Origin: Desulfitobacterium metallireducens DSM 15288
GTDB taxonomy: Bacteria > Bacillota > Desulfitobacteriia > Desulfitobacteriales > Desulfitobacteriaceae
Reading direction: 5' to 3'
Length of the DNA stretch: 64,000 bases
Assembly (NCBI RefSeq): GCF_000231405.2
Contig: NZ_CP007032.1
Span: forward strand, 2,294,001-2,358,000
The number at the start of each line of letters is the position of its first letter. Within the stretch, counting starts at the first letter, position 1. A program made the position numbers and the translations under genes. Positions 34,356 to 43,390 of the stretch are shown one piece after another. The notes under the pieces are model-generated. The model was not told the origin of the DNA and searched no databases. It worked only from the letters and a program-made list of their open reading frames with translations.

Positions 34356-35030
34356 TTACTTTGCTCCGTCCTTAGGGTTTCCAGCCGCTTTACGAATATC
34401 TTGAATGGCTTTACATGGATCAGTCTGACCAAATACTGCTGCACCTGCTACTAAAATTTCAGCACCTGCTTTAACTGCCGCTGGCGCCGTCTCAGCGTTA
34501 ATTCCTCCATCAACTTCAATTTGGCAGGAAGAATGCCTCTGCTGCAAATACGTCCTTAAGACTTCAATTTTAGGAAGAACTCCCGGAATAAATTTTTGAC
34601 CTCCAAAGCCAGGATTAACGCTCATAATAAGAACCATATCGAGCTCTGGTAATATGTATTTCAAACCATCCAAGGGGGTCGCTGGATTTACAGCTACACC
34701 TGCTGATAAACCTAGCGCTTTAATCTGTTGAACTGCCCTATGAATGTGCGGAGTTGCTTCGAGATGAACAGTAATATGATCCGCTCCAGCATCAGCAAAA
34801 TCTTGAATATAGCGTTCCGGCTGTTCAATCATCAAATGCACATCAAAAAACATCTTTGATTGAGGGCGCAAGGCTTTGACAACAAGCGAACCAATCGTCA
34901 GATTCGGGACAAAATGACCATCCATTACATCGATATGTAGGAATTCAGCCCCTGCTTCTTCAACCGTACGAACCTGCTCGCCCAATCGGGAAAAATCGGC
35001 GGAAAGAATTGAAGGTGCAATCTTTAACAT
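34356..35030 (-). CDS. rpe: Ribulose-phosphate 3-epimerase
   Basis: A 224-residue TIM-barrel enzyme of the pentose phosphate pathway. IAPSILSADFSRLG is at residues 4-17, HIDVMDGHFVPN carries metal and catalytic residues, SVNPGFGGQKF is the phosphate region, and EVDGGIN the second aspartate. ATG at 35030 with GAGAGGAG upstream; start and rsgA stop nearly touch. Confidence 0.96.
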   Translation of the reverse strand: MLKIAPSILSADFSRLGEQVRTVEEAGAEFLHIDVMDGHFVPNLTIGSLVVKALRPQSKMFFDVHLMIEQPERYIQDFADAGADHITVHLEATPHIHRAVQQIKALGLSAGVAVNPATPLDGLKYILPELDMVLIMSVNPGFGGQKFIPGVLPKIEVLRTYLQQRHSSCQIEVDGGINAETAPAAVKAGAEILVAGAAVFGQTDPCKAIQDIRKAAGNPKDGAK

Positions 35031-35032
35031 TT

Positions 35033-35926
35033 CTAATATCTCCTCTCGGCAGCAATAACTTCTTCTAAAAACAAGCAATAATGTTCATATCTCGATTTCT
35101 CAATTTGCCCCGATTCGACTGCTGCCTTAATGGCGCAATCCGGTTCCTTATGGTGCACACAGCTCGTAAACCGACATTTTCCCGGTACATCTGCAAATTC
35201 AGGAAAAAACAAAGTCAGTTCTTCTCGTTTCATCTTGGGCAAATAAAGAGATGAAAATCCTGGAGTATCGGCAAGCAATCCTTCCCCGCATACCATTAAC
35301 TCAACATGCCGAGTCGTATGGCGACCACGCTTTAATTTACGACTAATTTCTCCTGTCTTTAATTCAAAACCGGGTTCCAAGGCATTAACCAAGCTCGATT
35401 TACCCACTCCCGATGGGCCGGCAAGTACAGTAACCTTATCTTTGAGATGTTCCCGAACTTCAGCAATTCCTTGCCCTGTTCGCGTCGAAACTTTAATAAG
35501 ATCATAATGCAAGTTTTGATAAAAATCTAAGCTTGAAATTGAATTCTCTGCTGTTGCATCTTCACTGTTTACTTCAGCTTGATCCACTTTATTTAGGATA
35601 ATCACGGGTTTAATGCCAACCTCTGAGACCTGAATCAGTAGACGATCGAGCAAGTTGAGATCAGGACGAGGGGAAACGAGAGCAAAGACGAGAAAGGCCT
35701 GATCCACATTGGCTATTGTCGGGCGAACCAGAGAATTCCGCCGTTCTTCGACTTTTTCAATCGTTGCCTTATTCCCATTACTCGGGAGAATTTGGACACG
35801 ATCCCCGGTTAGAAACTCCTGTCCTTGAATGCGAAAGCGACCGCGTAGGGAACATTCCCATACTCGGCCCTCCGCATAGACATAATAAAATCCGCTATAC
35901 CCTTTGAGCAAAATACCTGCTATCAT
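35033..35926 (-). CDS. rsgA: Ribosome small-subunit-dependent GTPase A
   Basis: A 297-residue circularly permuted GTPase for late 30S assembly. An N-terminal OB fold (to about residue 70) is followed by the G domain in the order NKVD (G4), GPSGVGKSSLVNAL (G1), DTPGFSS (G3), and then a zinc finger with CRFTSCVHHKEPDC. Lies 21 nt after prkC, a conserved pairing with the kinase. Confidence 0.95.
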   Translation of the reverse strand: MIAGILLKGYSGFYYVYAEGRVWECSLRGRFRIQGQEFLTGDRVQILPSNGNKATIEKVEERRNSLVRPTIANVDQAFLVFALVSPRPDLNLLDRLLIQVSEVGIKPVIILNKVDQAEVNSEDATAENSISSLDFYQNLHYDLIKVSTRTGQGIAEVREHLKDKVTVLAGPSGVGKSSLVNALEPGFELKTGEISRKLKRGRHTTRHVELMVCGEGLLADTPGFSSLYLPKMKREELTLFFPEFADVPGKCRFTSCVHHKEPDCAIKAAVESGQIEKSRYEHYCLFLEEVIAAERRY

Positions 35927-35947
35927 TTTTTCCCTTTCATCTTGCGA

Positions 35948-37639
35948 TTAAGCCAATGGCCCGGGGCCATCCGACACCGTGATGGTTATAACCGTACCGG
36001 GCGGGATTGGATCCCCTGGTTTGGGATTTGTCGCCATAACCGCCTCTTTCGGATATTCAGTTGAACTCTCTTTGACAATCACAACTTTTAAATTCATTTG
36101 ATTAACTAAAATATTCTGTGCTTCTGTTACGGATTTACCCACCAAATTGGGCATCACTTGGTTATTATTGAATGTTCCTGCGCTCACTTGCAGATCAATC
36201 TTTCCATTCTTAGCCCAAAGAATATCTGCAGGAGGATTTTGTCCTACGACAATCCCTGCTGGTAAATTTGAGGTCGTATCTTGAGTAACGTTAACATCCC
36301 CTGTAAAGCGAGCAGTCTTAAGTGCATTTTTGGCGTCTTCCTCAGTCATCTTACCGGTCTTCAGATTAGGCATCTTAAGCATTTCCGGTCCTTTACTCAC
36401 CCAAATTTTAATGGTTCGTCCATCTTTGACTAGTGTATCGGCAACTGGATCTTGACTACTGATTTTCCCTTTCTCTACCGTATCGCTATACTCTTCCGCC
36501 GGCGGATTCGAATCGAGTTTCAAATTTGATTTTTCCGCCATGAACCCTGCCTCGATAACCGTATGACCGACAAAATTCGGAACTTTCGTTGTTCCTCCAC
36601 CAATATAATTTCTAAACCCAAACCCGATTACGCCGATTAGAAGCAGGATGACGGCTGCCGTAACCCAAATCCATCTTTTACGTTTTTTCTGAGGCTGATT
36701 TGGCTTCGGTTCCTCATCTTTTGAATAAGCTGATAAGGCTGCATTCACTCCATTACTTAAGGACTTATGAATACGAGTGCTGTCTAGATCTTCCTCGAGT
36801 GGTCTTTCTATCTTACGAATCGGTTCTCCATTTTGGATATGGTTTAAATCCTCAACAAATTCTACAGCGGTTTGATAGCGCCGCTCTGGGGCTTTAGCAA
36901 TTGCCTTGAGGATTACATTTTCGATTCCTTGGCTAATCCTTGGATTCAGCTGACTCGGAGGAACTGGATTTTCTTGAAGATGTTTAAGCGCAATAGCGAC
37001 CGGAGTTTCTCCATCATAAGGAACTTTCCCCGTTAATAACTCATAGAGTATAATTCCCAGAGAGTATAGATCCGATTGCTCATTGGTCTGAACTCCTTTA
37101 GCCTGTTCAGGTGATAGATAATGAACAGAGCCAATTATATCTCCAGTATGAGTCATCGTCGCTGCAGAAACTGCTCTTGCGATTCCGAAGTCCGTTACTT
37201 TTGCTCGTCCATCTGCAGTCACAAGAATATTATGAGGTTTAATATCCCGATGAATAATGTGGTGCTCATGAGCATGACGGATCGCTTCGGCGATTTGTCT
37301 CGCCAAATTAATACTCTGTTCAGACGACAAGGGCGCATAATTACGGATGAGTTCCTTAAGATTTTGCCCTTCAACATACTCCATCACAATATATTCTGTA
37401 TCCCCGTCTTTGCCCACGTCATAAATCGAGACTATATTCGGGTGAGAAAGACTAGCAGCCGACTGAGCCTCTCTCCGAAAACGACGTACAAAATCATCAT
37501 CTGATGCAAATTGCTCGCGAAGAACTTTAATCGTCACAACACGATTAAGCAGGAGGTCCTTGGCCTTATAGACAATAGCCATTCCCCCGACTCCGATCTT
37601 TTCAATAATTTCGTAGCGATCGCTTAATACTTTGCTCAT
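35948..37639 (-). CDS. prkC: PASTA-domain Ser/Thr protein kinase
   Basis: A 563-residue membrane kinase that senses muropeptides or lipid II. The Hanks-type domain spans about residues 10-275, with GVGGMAIVYKA, Lys38, HRDIKPHN and VTDFGIAR. A linker leads to one transmembrane helix near 330-350, then three extracellular PASTA repeats (PNFVGHTV, PNLKTGKM, PNLVGKSV). In spore formers PrkC can trigger germination. The stop of pbpA overlaps its start by 4 nt. Confidence 0.95.
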   Translation of the reverse strand: MSKVLSDRYEIIEKIGVGGMAIVYKAKDLLLNRVVTIKVLREQFASDDDFVRRFRREAQSAASLSHPNIVSIYDVGKDGDTEYIVMEYVEGQNLKELIRNYAPLSSEQSINLARQIAEAIRHAHEHHIIHRDIKPHNILVTADGRAKVTDFGIARAVSAATMTHTGDIIGSVHYLSPEQAKGVQTNEQSDLYSLGIILYELLTGKVPYDGETPVAIALKHLQENPVPPSQLNPRISQGIENVILKAIAKAPERRYQTAVEFVEDLNHIQNGEPIRKIERPLEEDLDSTRIHKSLSNGVNAALSAYSKDEEPKPNQPQKKRKRWIWVTAAVILLLIGVIGFGFRNYIGGGTTKVPNFVGHTVIEAGFMAEKSNLKLDSNPPAEEYSDTVEKGKISSQDPVADTLVKDGRTIKIWVSKGPEMLKMPNLKTGKMTEEDAKNALKTARFTGDVNVTQDTTSNLPAGIVVGQNPPADILWAKNGKIDLQVSAGTFNNNQVMPNLVGKSVTEAQNILVNQMNLKVVIVKESSTEYPKEAVMATNPKPGDPIPPGTVITITVSDGPGPLA

Positions 37640-39054
37640 TTGGATTCACCTGCTTTCTGACTTAATGCCATTTCGATCATATCGCGGGCAATTGGTGCTG
37701 CTGCGCCCCCGCCTGTTCCCCCGTGCTCCACCATCACAGCAACTGCTATCCGAGGAGATTCGGCTGGTGCAAAAGCAATATACCACGCATGTGTTTTAGC
37801 ATTCCCACCAGGCTCAGCTGAGCCTGTTTTGGCGGCCACTTGAATTCCTACAATTCCACCTGGTGCCGCAGTCCCATCATTTACAGCGGCGATCATCGCA
37901 CTTTTAATTTTATCTGCTTCCTCGCTTGATAAAGCGGTTAACCAAGATTTTGGGCTCGTTTTATAGAGAATATTTTGCTGATCATCCAATACCTGATCCA
38001 CAATATAGGGGGTCATAATAACCCCATGGTTAGCAATTCCTGCGGCGACCAAGGCCATATGGAAAGGACTCACCAACACCTCACCTTGACCAAACGTACT
38101 TGCCGCAAGCAGATTGGTATTCAATTGCTTAGGGATAGATGACTGATTCGTAATTTGGCTCGGTGAAATGGGTAATTCAAAGGGAATCGTTTGGCCAAAG
38201 CCAAACCCTCTAACCGCGTTAAGAAATTGTTTATCACCACTCCGCACTCCGAAGGTCGCAAAATAGGTGTTGCAGGAATCAGCAAGGGCTGTATCATAGT
38301 TCACCCAACCATGGGCTTTATCATTCTGTTCCGGAATAACCTGTCCGTTAATGATCGTCGATCCAGTACAATTATACAGATCCCCCGTATTAACCCCTGA
38401 ACGCAAGATCGCAGCCGAAGTAATGACCTTCATTGTTGAACCCGGCGGATATAGAGCAAATGCCCTATTCACAAAAGGGCTTCCAGGTCTACTACTCAAT
38501 TCTGCCCAGTTTTGATCAAGAGAATTGGGATCAAATCCGGGTTGACTGACTAGCGCCAAAACTTCCCCAGATCTAGGATCAAGCGCAACTGCTGTTCCTT
38601 GCTTACCTTTGAGTCCCTCATAAGCGACCTTCTGCAACTGATAATCCAAGGTCAAAACAACGTCATTTCCCTTTCGAGGAAGCTGAAAGGTTTGTTTTAT
38701 TTCCTGTGTAGCCGTAGCGTCTTTTATTCCTAACAGCCAATCTCCGAACGCAGCTTCCATCCCTGCCGAACCATGCTGCAGGGTAGCATATCCTATCAAA
38801 GGTTCAAGCGCTTCCCCTTTTGGGTAGATTCGCTTTTTCTGGTTGTCCGTTGTTTGTGTCTGGGCCAAGATTTCGCCATTTCGATCAAAAATTCCTCCTC
38901 TAACGACACGCTCTTCCATGAGGATAAGACGGCGGTTTGCTGGATTTTCTAGCAATGCATCAGAGCGTACGACCTGCCAATAAACCAACCCAAAACTCAG
39001 AAAGATAAAGCTGATCGAAAAGCCTAAAGCGATGTAGCGTAATCCTTTCTTCAT
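37636..39054 (-). CDS. pbpA: Penicillin-binding protein, class B-like transpeptidase (PbpA type)
   Basis: A 472-residue transpeptidase with an N-terminal membrane anchor (residues 6-28) and a short dimerisation region, then the penicillin-binding domain: STMK at 206-209, SCN at 260-262, KTGS near 407. It is small, like mycobacterial PbpA and sporulation PBPs. It overlaps ftsW/rodA and prkC by 4 nt on each side, so a SEDS glycosyltransferase, transpeptidase and PASTA kinase are made together. Confidence 0.92.
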   Translation of the reverse strand: MKKGLRYIALGFSISFIFLSFGLVYWQVVRSDALLENPANRRLILMEERVVRGGIFDRNGEILAQTQTTDNQKKRIYPKGEALEPLIGYATLQHGSAGMEAAFGDWLLGIKDATATQEIKQTFQLPRKGNDVVLTLDYQLQKVAYEGLKGKQGTAVALDPRSGEVLALVSQPGFDPNSLDQNWAELSSRPGSPFVNRAFALYPPGSTMKVITSAAILRSGVNTGDLYNCTGSTIINGQVIPEQNDKAHGWVNYDTALADSCNTYFATFGVRSGDKQFLNAVRGFGFGQTIPFELPISPSQITNQSSIPKQLNTNLLAASTFGQGEVLVSPFHMALVAAGIANHGVIMTPYIVDQVLDDQQNILYKTSPKSWLTALSSEEADKIKSAMIAAVNDGTAAPGGIVGIQVAAKTGSAEPGGNAKTHAWYIAFAPAESPRIAVAVMVEHGGTGGGAAAPIARDMIEMALSQKAGESK

Positions 39055-40337
39055 ACAGCATACCCCCTCTCCTTGCTCTTTAAAGTAAAGGGGCCATCCG
39101 CTGCTACTTGGGAAATATTAGCCAAGATTCCTAAGAGCAGAAAGTGAACCAGCATGGAACTTCCCCCATAGCTCACCCAAGGTAAAGGGATTCCTGTCAA
39201 AGGTAATAGTTTTGTCACTCCTGCCAAGATAATCAACGTCTCTGTGCCAATGAGAATTCCAATTCCAGCCGCTAAGATCTGCCCAAAACGATCAATAGCT
39301 CTCATACTCACGCGGAAGGCACGTAAGACGACAATCAAGAAAAGCAATAGAACTGCCATGGCACCTGCAAATCCGATTTCTTCAGAAATGACAGCAAAGA
39401 TGAAGTCTGTACTCGCAGCAGGAACCTGAAACGATCCAATTCCATTTCCTAACCCTGTTCCAAGAATTCCTCCTCCTGCGATCGCAAAGAGGGATTGGGC
39501 GATTTGATACCCATCTCCTGCGGAATCAATCCACGGATTGAGCCAAGTTGCAATTCGCACCTGGACATGATGAAACAAGAAATAGCCGATTGTCCCTGTT
39601 CCAGCAAGCATAGGTAAGGAGATACCTAAGTAGAGGGGGCGCTCAGTCACTGCATAGAGCAGAAGCACAAAGAGAGAATAGAACACCAAAGCTGTTCCTA
39701 AACTTTTTTGCGCCGCCAACAAACCCAGAGAAAACCCACTCATAATCAAAAAGGGTCCTAATGTGCGCCAGTCGGGTAAAGAAAATCTCCAGACTTGAAC
39801 CGTACCCACTCGGAGGAGCTCTTCATGCTCGCCCAAATAGGAAGCGAGGAAAAGGAGTAAGGCAATTTTGACCAATTCCTCGGGTTCAAAACTAAAACCT
39901 CCAATAGTTAGCCAACTGGTTGCCCCACCTGAAGTTACACCAAATACTAAGGTTAATAAAAGCATGGCAACAGCAGCTAAGCCCCAGAGATATTGATAAC
40001 GACCCAACTTACGATAATCTCTGAGTACAAAAATAACCAAATAAAAGGCCAAAAGGCCAATATTTGCCCACCGAAACTGACGAATAGCCAATTCTGGACG
40101 TATCCGAGTCAAAAACACCAAACCAATGACCACAATGGTCTGAACTGTGGCTAAAAGCAACGGATCTCCCTTGTAATCCGTTATCTTTTCCACCAGTAAA
40201 CCCAGCAAAAGTAGAGCGGAAAACACCCCCGCTTGCCAGAGAATCTGTTGATTTGCCCGCTCCTCTAAAAGCAAGACGATCAGGCCAACCCACAAGACCA
40301 TTAAATTAAGAAGGCGAAGCATTCCGTATCCCTTCAT
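39051..40337 (-). CDS. FtsW/RodA/SpoVE family (SEDS) glycosyltransferase
   Basis: A 428-residue polytopic membrane protein with about twelve helices, expected to polymerise lipid II with the adjacent PBP. LTFGVTSGGATSWLTIGGFSFEPEELVKIALLLF-type residues near 135-165 and PLTGIPLPWVSYGGSSM near the C terminus are SEDS hallmarks. ATG at 40337 is placed after GGAG that overlaps the phosphatase stop. The context resembles actinobacterial rodA-pbpA; whether it acts in division, elongation or spore cortex is not shown. Confidence 0.9.
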   Translation of the reverse strand: MKGYGMLRLLNLMVLWVGLIVLLLEERANQQILWQAGVFSALLLLGLLVEKITDYKGDPLLLATVQTIVVIGLVFLTRIRPELAIRQFRWANIGLLAFYLVIFVLRDYRKLGRYQYLWGLAAVAMLLLTLVFGVTSGGATSWLTIGGFSFEPEELVKIALLLFLASYLGEHEELLRVGTVQVWRFSLPDWRTLGPFLIMSGFSLGLLAAQKSLGTALVFYSLFVLLLYAVTERPLYLGISLPMLAGTGTIGYFLFHHVQVRIATWLNPWIDSAGDGYQIAQSLFAIAGGGILGTGLGNGIGSFQVPAASTDFIFAVISEEIGFAGAMAVLLLFLIVVLRAFRVSMRAIDRFGQILAAGIGILIGTETLIILAGVTKLLPLTGIPLPWVSYGGSSMLVHFLLLGILANISQVAADGPFTLKSKERGYAV

Positions 40338-40341
40338 TTTG

Positions 40342-41061
40342 TCACTCCATAATACAGCCTAAGGCTGTAAAATTATCCGGAGCTCCTCGGTCAAGAATGA
40401 GCTGCCGCATCCGTTCAAAATGCTCTTCCCAAGAGCCTGTCTGAGATAACTCTTGAATCAACTCCTGCTCCGTTATCACATTAGAAAAGCCATCCGTGCA
40501 GAGCAAGAAAAAATCTCCCGGTTGGCAATCGAAACATCCTGAATCCACTTTGACCTCTTGAGATGTGCCGACGGCTCGAACGAGAACATGGCGTTGGGGA
40601 TGTTTTTCAGCCTCTTCGGGGGAAATTTGCCCCATCCGAACTAATTCCTCGACAAGTGAATGATCCACGGTCAAGGGGATCAAGTTTCCTTTACGCCACA
40701 AATACCCTCGACTATCGCCAACATGGGCGATTACAACCTGATCTGCCTTAAAAACTAAAACGGTTAAGGTTGTCCCCATACCTTCATTTTCCGGATTTAC
40801 GGTAGAAGCCTCAAACACTCTGCGGTTGGCTTGAATCAAGGCTTGCTTAACCCAGTCTAATACCGCATCTTCCCCCAATCCTTCAAGTTCTGGAGATGCC
40901 TCAGACAACACTTCCAGTGCTGTACGCGATGCAACTTCTCCTGCAAGATGCCCCCCCATGCCATCGGCTACAGCATAGAGACCATACTGGGAAAGAACAA
41001 GCAGAGAATCTTCATTATTTTTCCGGACACACCCAGTTTCACTAAAGCTTACTACTTTCAT
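40342..41061 (-). CDS. stp: PP2C-type Ser/Thr protein phosphatase
   Basis: A 239-residue metal-dependent phosphatase that reverses PrkC phosphorylation. Motifs are RKNNEDS near residue 14, ADGMGGH near 34, GDSRGYLW and LLCTDGFSN. ATG at 41061 with GAGGTGG upstream gives the standard MKVVSFSETG start; the gene overlaps the end of the small FHA gene by 20 nt. Confidence 0.95.
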   Translation of the reverse strand: MKVVSFSETGCVRKNNEDSLLVLSQYGLYAVADGMGGHLAGEVASRTALEVLSEASPELEGLGEDAVLDWVKQALIQANRRVFEASTVNPENEGMGTTLTVLVFKADQVVIAHVGDSRGYLWRKGNLIPLTVDHSLVEELVRMGQISPEEAEKHPQRHVLVRAVGTSQEVKVDSGCFDCQPGDFFLLCTDGFSNVITEQELIQELSQTGSWEEHFERMRQLILDRGAPDNFTALGCIME

Positions 41062-41488
41062 TTTGCCACCTCGAATACTGGAAGGTAATACTTCCAATTT
41101 TCACATAATCACCAGCGACTAATTGGACTGAAGAATGAATTCGCTCTCCGTTAACCCAGGTTCCATTCGTGCTTCCGAGGTCTTCGATGGTGGTTACACC
41201 TTTTTTATAACGAATCAATGCGTGGTCGATCGACGCAAAATGATCCGCTAAAACCACGTCATTATGCTTTCCGCGTCCCAATTTTAGTCCTTTGCCCTCT
41301 ATGCGGAAAGCTCTTCCTTTAGGTAAGAGTTCCCCACCAGAGAGCACTTCCAAACGTCCATACTCCTGCTCTCCGTTACGGATCCCCTTAAATTGGAGAT
41401 CTCCCATAAGAGCAGTAAGAACCCTAAATAAGTATAAATAAATAAGAACGATAAAGAGGAGACGCCCCAAAACCACAATGAATTGCAT
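41042..41488 (-). CDS. Membrane-anchored FHA-domain protein (FhaB-like)
   Basis: A 148-residue protein: one N-terminal membrane helix (residues 4-27), a linker, and a C-terminal FHA domain with LGRGKHNDVVL, SIDHALI and DLGSTNGTWVNG, which binds phosphothreonine. It resembles mycobacterial FhaB/FipA, a PASTA-kinase partner in cell division. Lies between fhaA and the phosphatase gene. Confidence 0.88.
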   Translation of the reverse strand: MQFIVVLGRLLFIVLIYLYLFRVLTALMGDLQFKGIRNGEQEYGRLEVLSGGELLPKGRAFRIEGKGLKLGRGKHNDVVLADHFASIDHALIRYKKGVTTIEDLGSTNGTWVNGERIHSSVQLVAGDYVKIGSITFQYSRWQNESSKL

Positions 41489-41502
41489 AGATACCTCCGA
41501 GC

Positions 41503-42306
41503 CTATTCCCGACGAAGAGCCATTACGGTTTGCCCGATTTCAATTCGGTCTCCCGGGACAAGAATTTGCTTTGTAACACGTTGACTATTAAGACAAGTTC
41601 CATTCGTACTCCCTAAATCATCGACTTCCCAGCCAGTCCCCATGCGACTTATTCTAAGATGTCTTCGGGATACTTCCACATCCTTAAGAACGATCTCACA
41701 TTGACCATGCCTCCCGACATAAATAACGTCTTCTTTAAGTGGAAACTTTTTCCCTTGATCTGAACCTTCTAAGACTTCGAGAAAATACTGCGATTTCCTT
41801 CCTTGTTCTAAAGGATCAGCAAGACTTAAAGGTCCCGTACTCTGCAAAATATTGGTCTGATCTCGCCAAGATTCCGGTGCAGAACTGTCTTCGCTATACT
41901 TTTCCTCGTAATCCTCATCCGCTTCCCAATTGATCTCGATGGAATCATCAAAATCGACTTCAACAAACATTTCACACGGTTTAACCGTATCATCAGAATG
42001 AAGTTCGATCGAAGGTTTACTCAAAAAGGTAAAACCACTGCGTTGCCCTTCTGCATAAATGTATTTAGAAAGTTCGAGTAGAAACGCATCACCGAAGCTC
42101 GCTAAAGGACTCCAATCGCTGGAATGAAGGAAGACCCGATAAACATTAGGAACATAGACCTGTGAGATGCTCACTTGCTTGTTTTTATGCATGGCTTTAA
42201 CAAGTTCTTTGGCAATTTCAACAGGCTGAAGGCGGGTCGCGTTTTTCTTAAAAACCCCAGTAAATAGATGTTCAGCTACTTCTTCAAAACGGGCTAGAAG
42301 GCTCAT
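41503..42306 (-). CDS. FhaA-like protein with DUF3662 and FHA domains
   Basis: A 267-residue soluble protein. The N-terminal DUF3662 domain (LARFEEVAEHLFTGVFKKN to about residue 120) and an acidic linker lead to a C-terminal FHA domain (VGRHGQCEIVL, SRRHLRI, DLGSTNGTCLNS). In mycobacteria FhaA binds phosphorylated MviN and PASTA-kinase targets. Its start overlaps the rlmN stop by 4 nt. This architecture is mainly known from Actinobacteria and some Clostridia. Confidence 0.9.
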   Translation of the reverse strand: MSLLARFEEVAEHLFTGVFKKNATRLQPVEIAKELVKAMHKNKQVSISQVYVPNVYRVFLHSSDWSPLASFGDAFLLELSKYIYAEGQRSGFTFLSKPSIELHSDDTVKPCEMFVEVDFDDSIEINWEADEDYEEKYSEDSSAPESWRDQTNILQSTGPLSLADPLEQGRKSQYFLEVLEGSDQGKKFPLKEDVIYVGRHGQCEIVLKDVEVSRRHLRISRMGTGWEVDDLGSTNGTCLNSQRVTKQILVPGDRIEIGQTVMALRRE

Positions 42307-43367
42307 TTCTCGTCACTCTCCCACTGGCGTCGCAGTTGTCCACAGGCTGCATCAATATCTGTTCCTTTTTCTTCACGAAGGGAAACCGGGATACCTCGTT
42401 GTTCGAGGACTCGCGCAAAGCCCTGAATTTCAGCGCCATCCGGCCGAGCCATTCCCGTCTCCACAACGGGGTTTACAGGGATCAAATTGACATGCGCGAG
42501 TTGCCCTTGCAAAAGCTGAGCAACTTCCTCTGCTGCTTTATGCGTCGCCTGACCTGCAATTAAAGCAACTTCAAACGTAATTCTTCGGTTCGTTCTTTCC
42601 GTATACTCCTGGCAAGCTTTCATTAGCTCTTCCAGAGGATAACGGCGATTAATCGGGATTAAGTCATTGCGAATCTCATTATTGGCACTATGTAAGGAAA
42701 CAGCTAACCCAACTTGAGGATTATCCTGCGCCAATTGCCGGATTTTCGGAGCAACACCGCTCGTTGAAATGGTCATCCGCCTCATCCCAATATTTTGACC
42801 CGCCTCCTGATTAAGAATTTGAATCCCCTTCAAGACCTCGTCATAATTGAGCAACGGTTCTCCCATACCCATAAAAACGACATTTGTCACTTGAAAATCA
42901 GGATCCTCTTGGCGCATCGCATGGGTAATATCGAGAATTTGTCCCACGATTTCCCCTGAGGAAAGATTTCTTTGCCATCCCCCTAAACCTGTGGCACAAA
43001 AAGCACACCCGACTGGACAACCTACCTGAGTAGAAACACAGACCGTTCGACGATTTCGACTTTTCACACGGTCATAATCCATTAACACACATTCGATGCT
43101 CTGTCCATCGGCCAGTTCGAATAAAAATTTCCGGGTTTCATCCTGAGAAACCTGCTCCTTGAGTTGAAGAAGCGGTACTAGTATCAAACGCTCCTGAATT
43201 TTTATGAGATCCGCTTTTCCGATATTTTTGATCTCATCCCAATTTTGAACCGCTTTCTGTTGAATCCAATGAAAGAGCTGACGTCCTCTGAATTTCGGTA
43301 CACCTATTTCCTGGCAAGCTAAAATAAGTTCAGCCTCAGTCAACCCTCTTATATCACTTCTCACCAT
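42303..43367 (-). CDS. rlmN: Dual-specificity 23S rRNA/tRNA adenine C2-methyltransferase
   Basis: A 354-residue radical-SAM methyltransferase for A2503 of 23S rRNA and A37 of some tRNAs. The cluster motif is CPVGCAFC (CX3CX2C), followed by GMGEPLLNYDEV. The C-terminal DIDAACGQLR holds the methyl-carrying cysteine. ATG at 43367 with AGGTG six bases upstream is preferred to GTG three codons earlier. Confidence 0.95.
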   Translation of the reverse strand: MVRSDIRGLTEAELILACQEIGVPKFRGRQLFHWIQQKAVQNWDEIKNIGKADLIKIQERLILVPLLQLKEQVSQDETRKFLFELADGQSIECVLMDYDRVKSRNRRTVCVSTQVGCPVGCAFCATGLGGWQRNLSSGEIVGQILDITHAMRQEDPDFQVTNVVFMGMGEPLLNYDEVLKGIQILNQEAGQNIGMRRMTISTSGVAPKIRQLAQDNPQVGLAVSLHSANNEIRNDLIPINRRYPLEELMKACQEYTERTNRRITFEVALIAGQATHKAAEEVAQLLQGQLAHVNLIPVNPVVETGMARPDGAEIQGFARVLEQRGIPVSLREEKGTDIDAACGQLRRQWESDEK

Positions 43368-43390
43368 AGTATTCACCTAATTCCTTCCAG

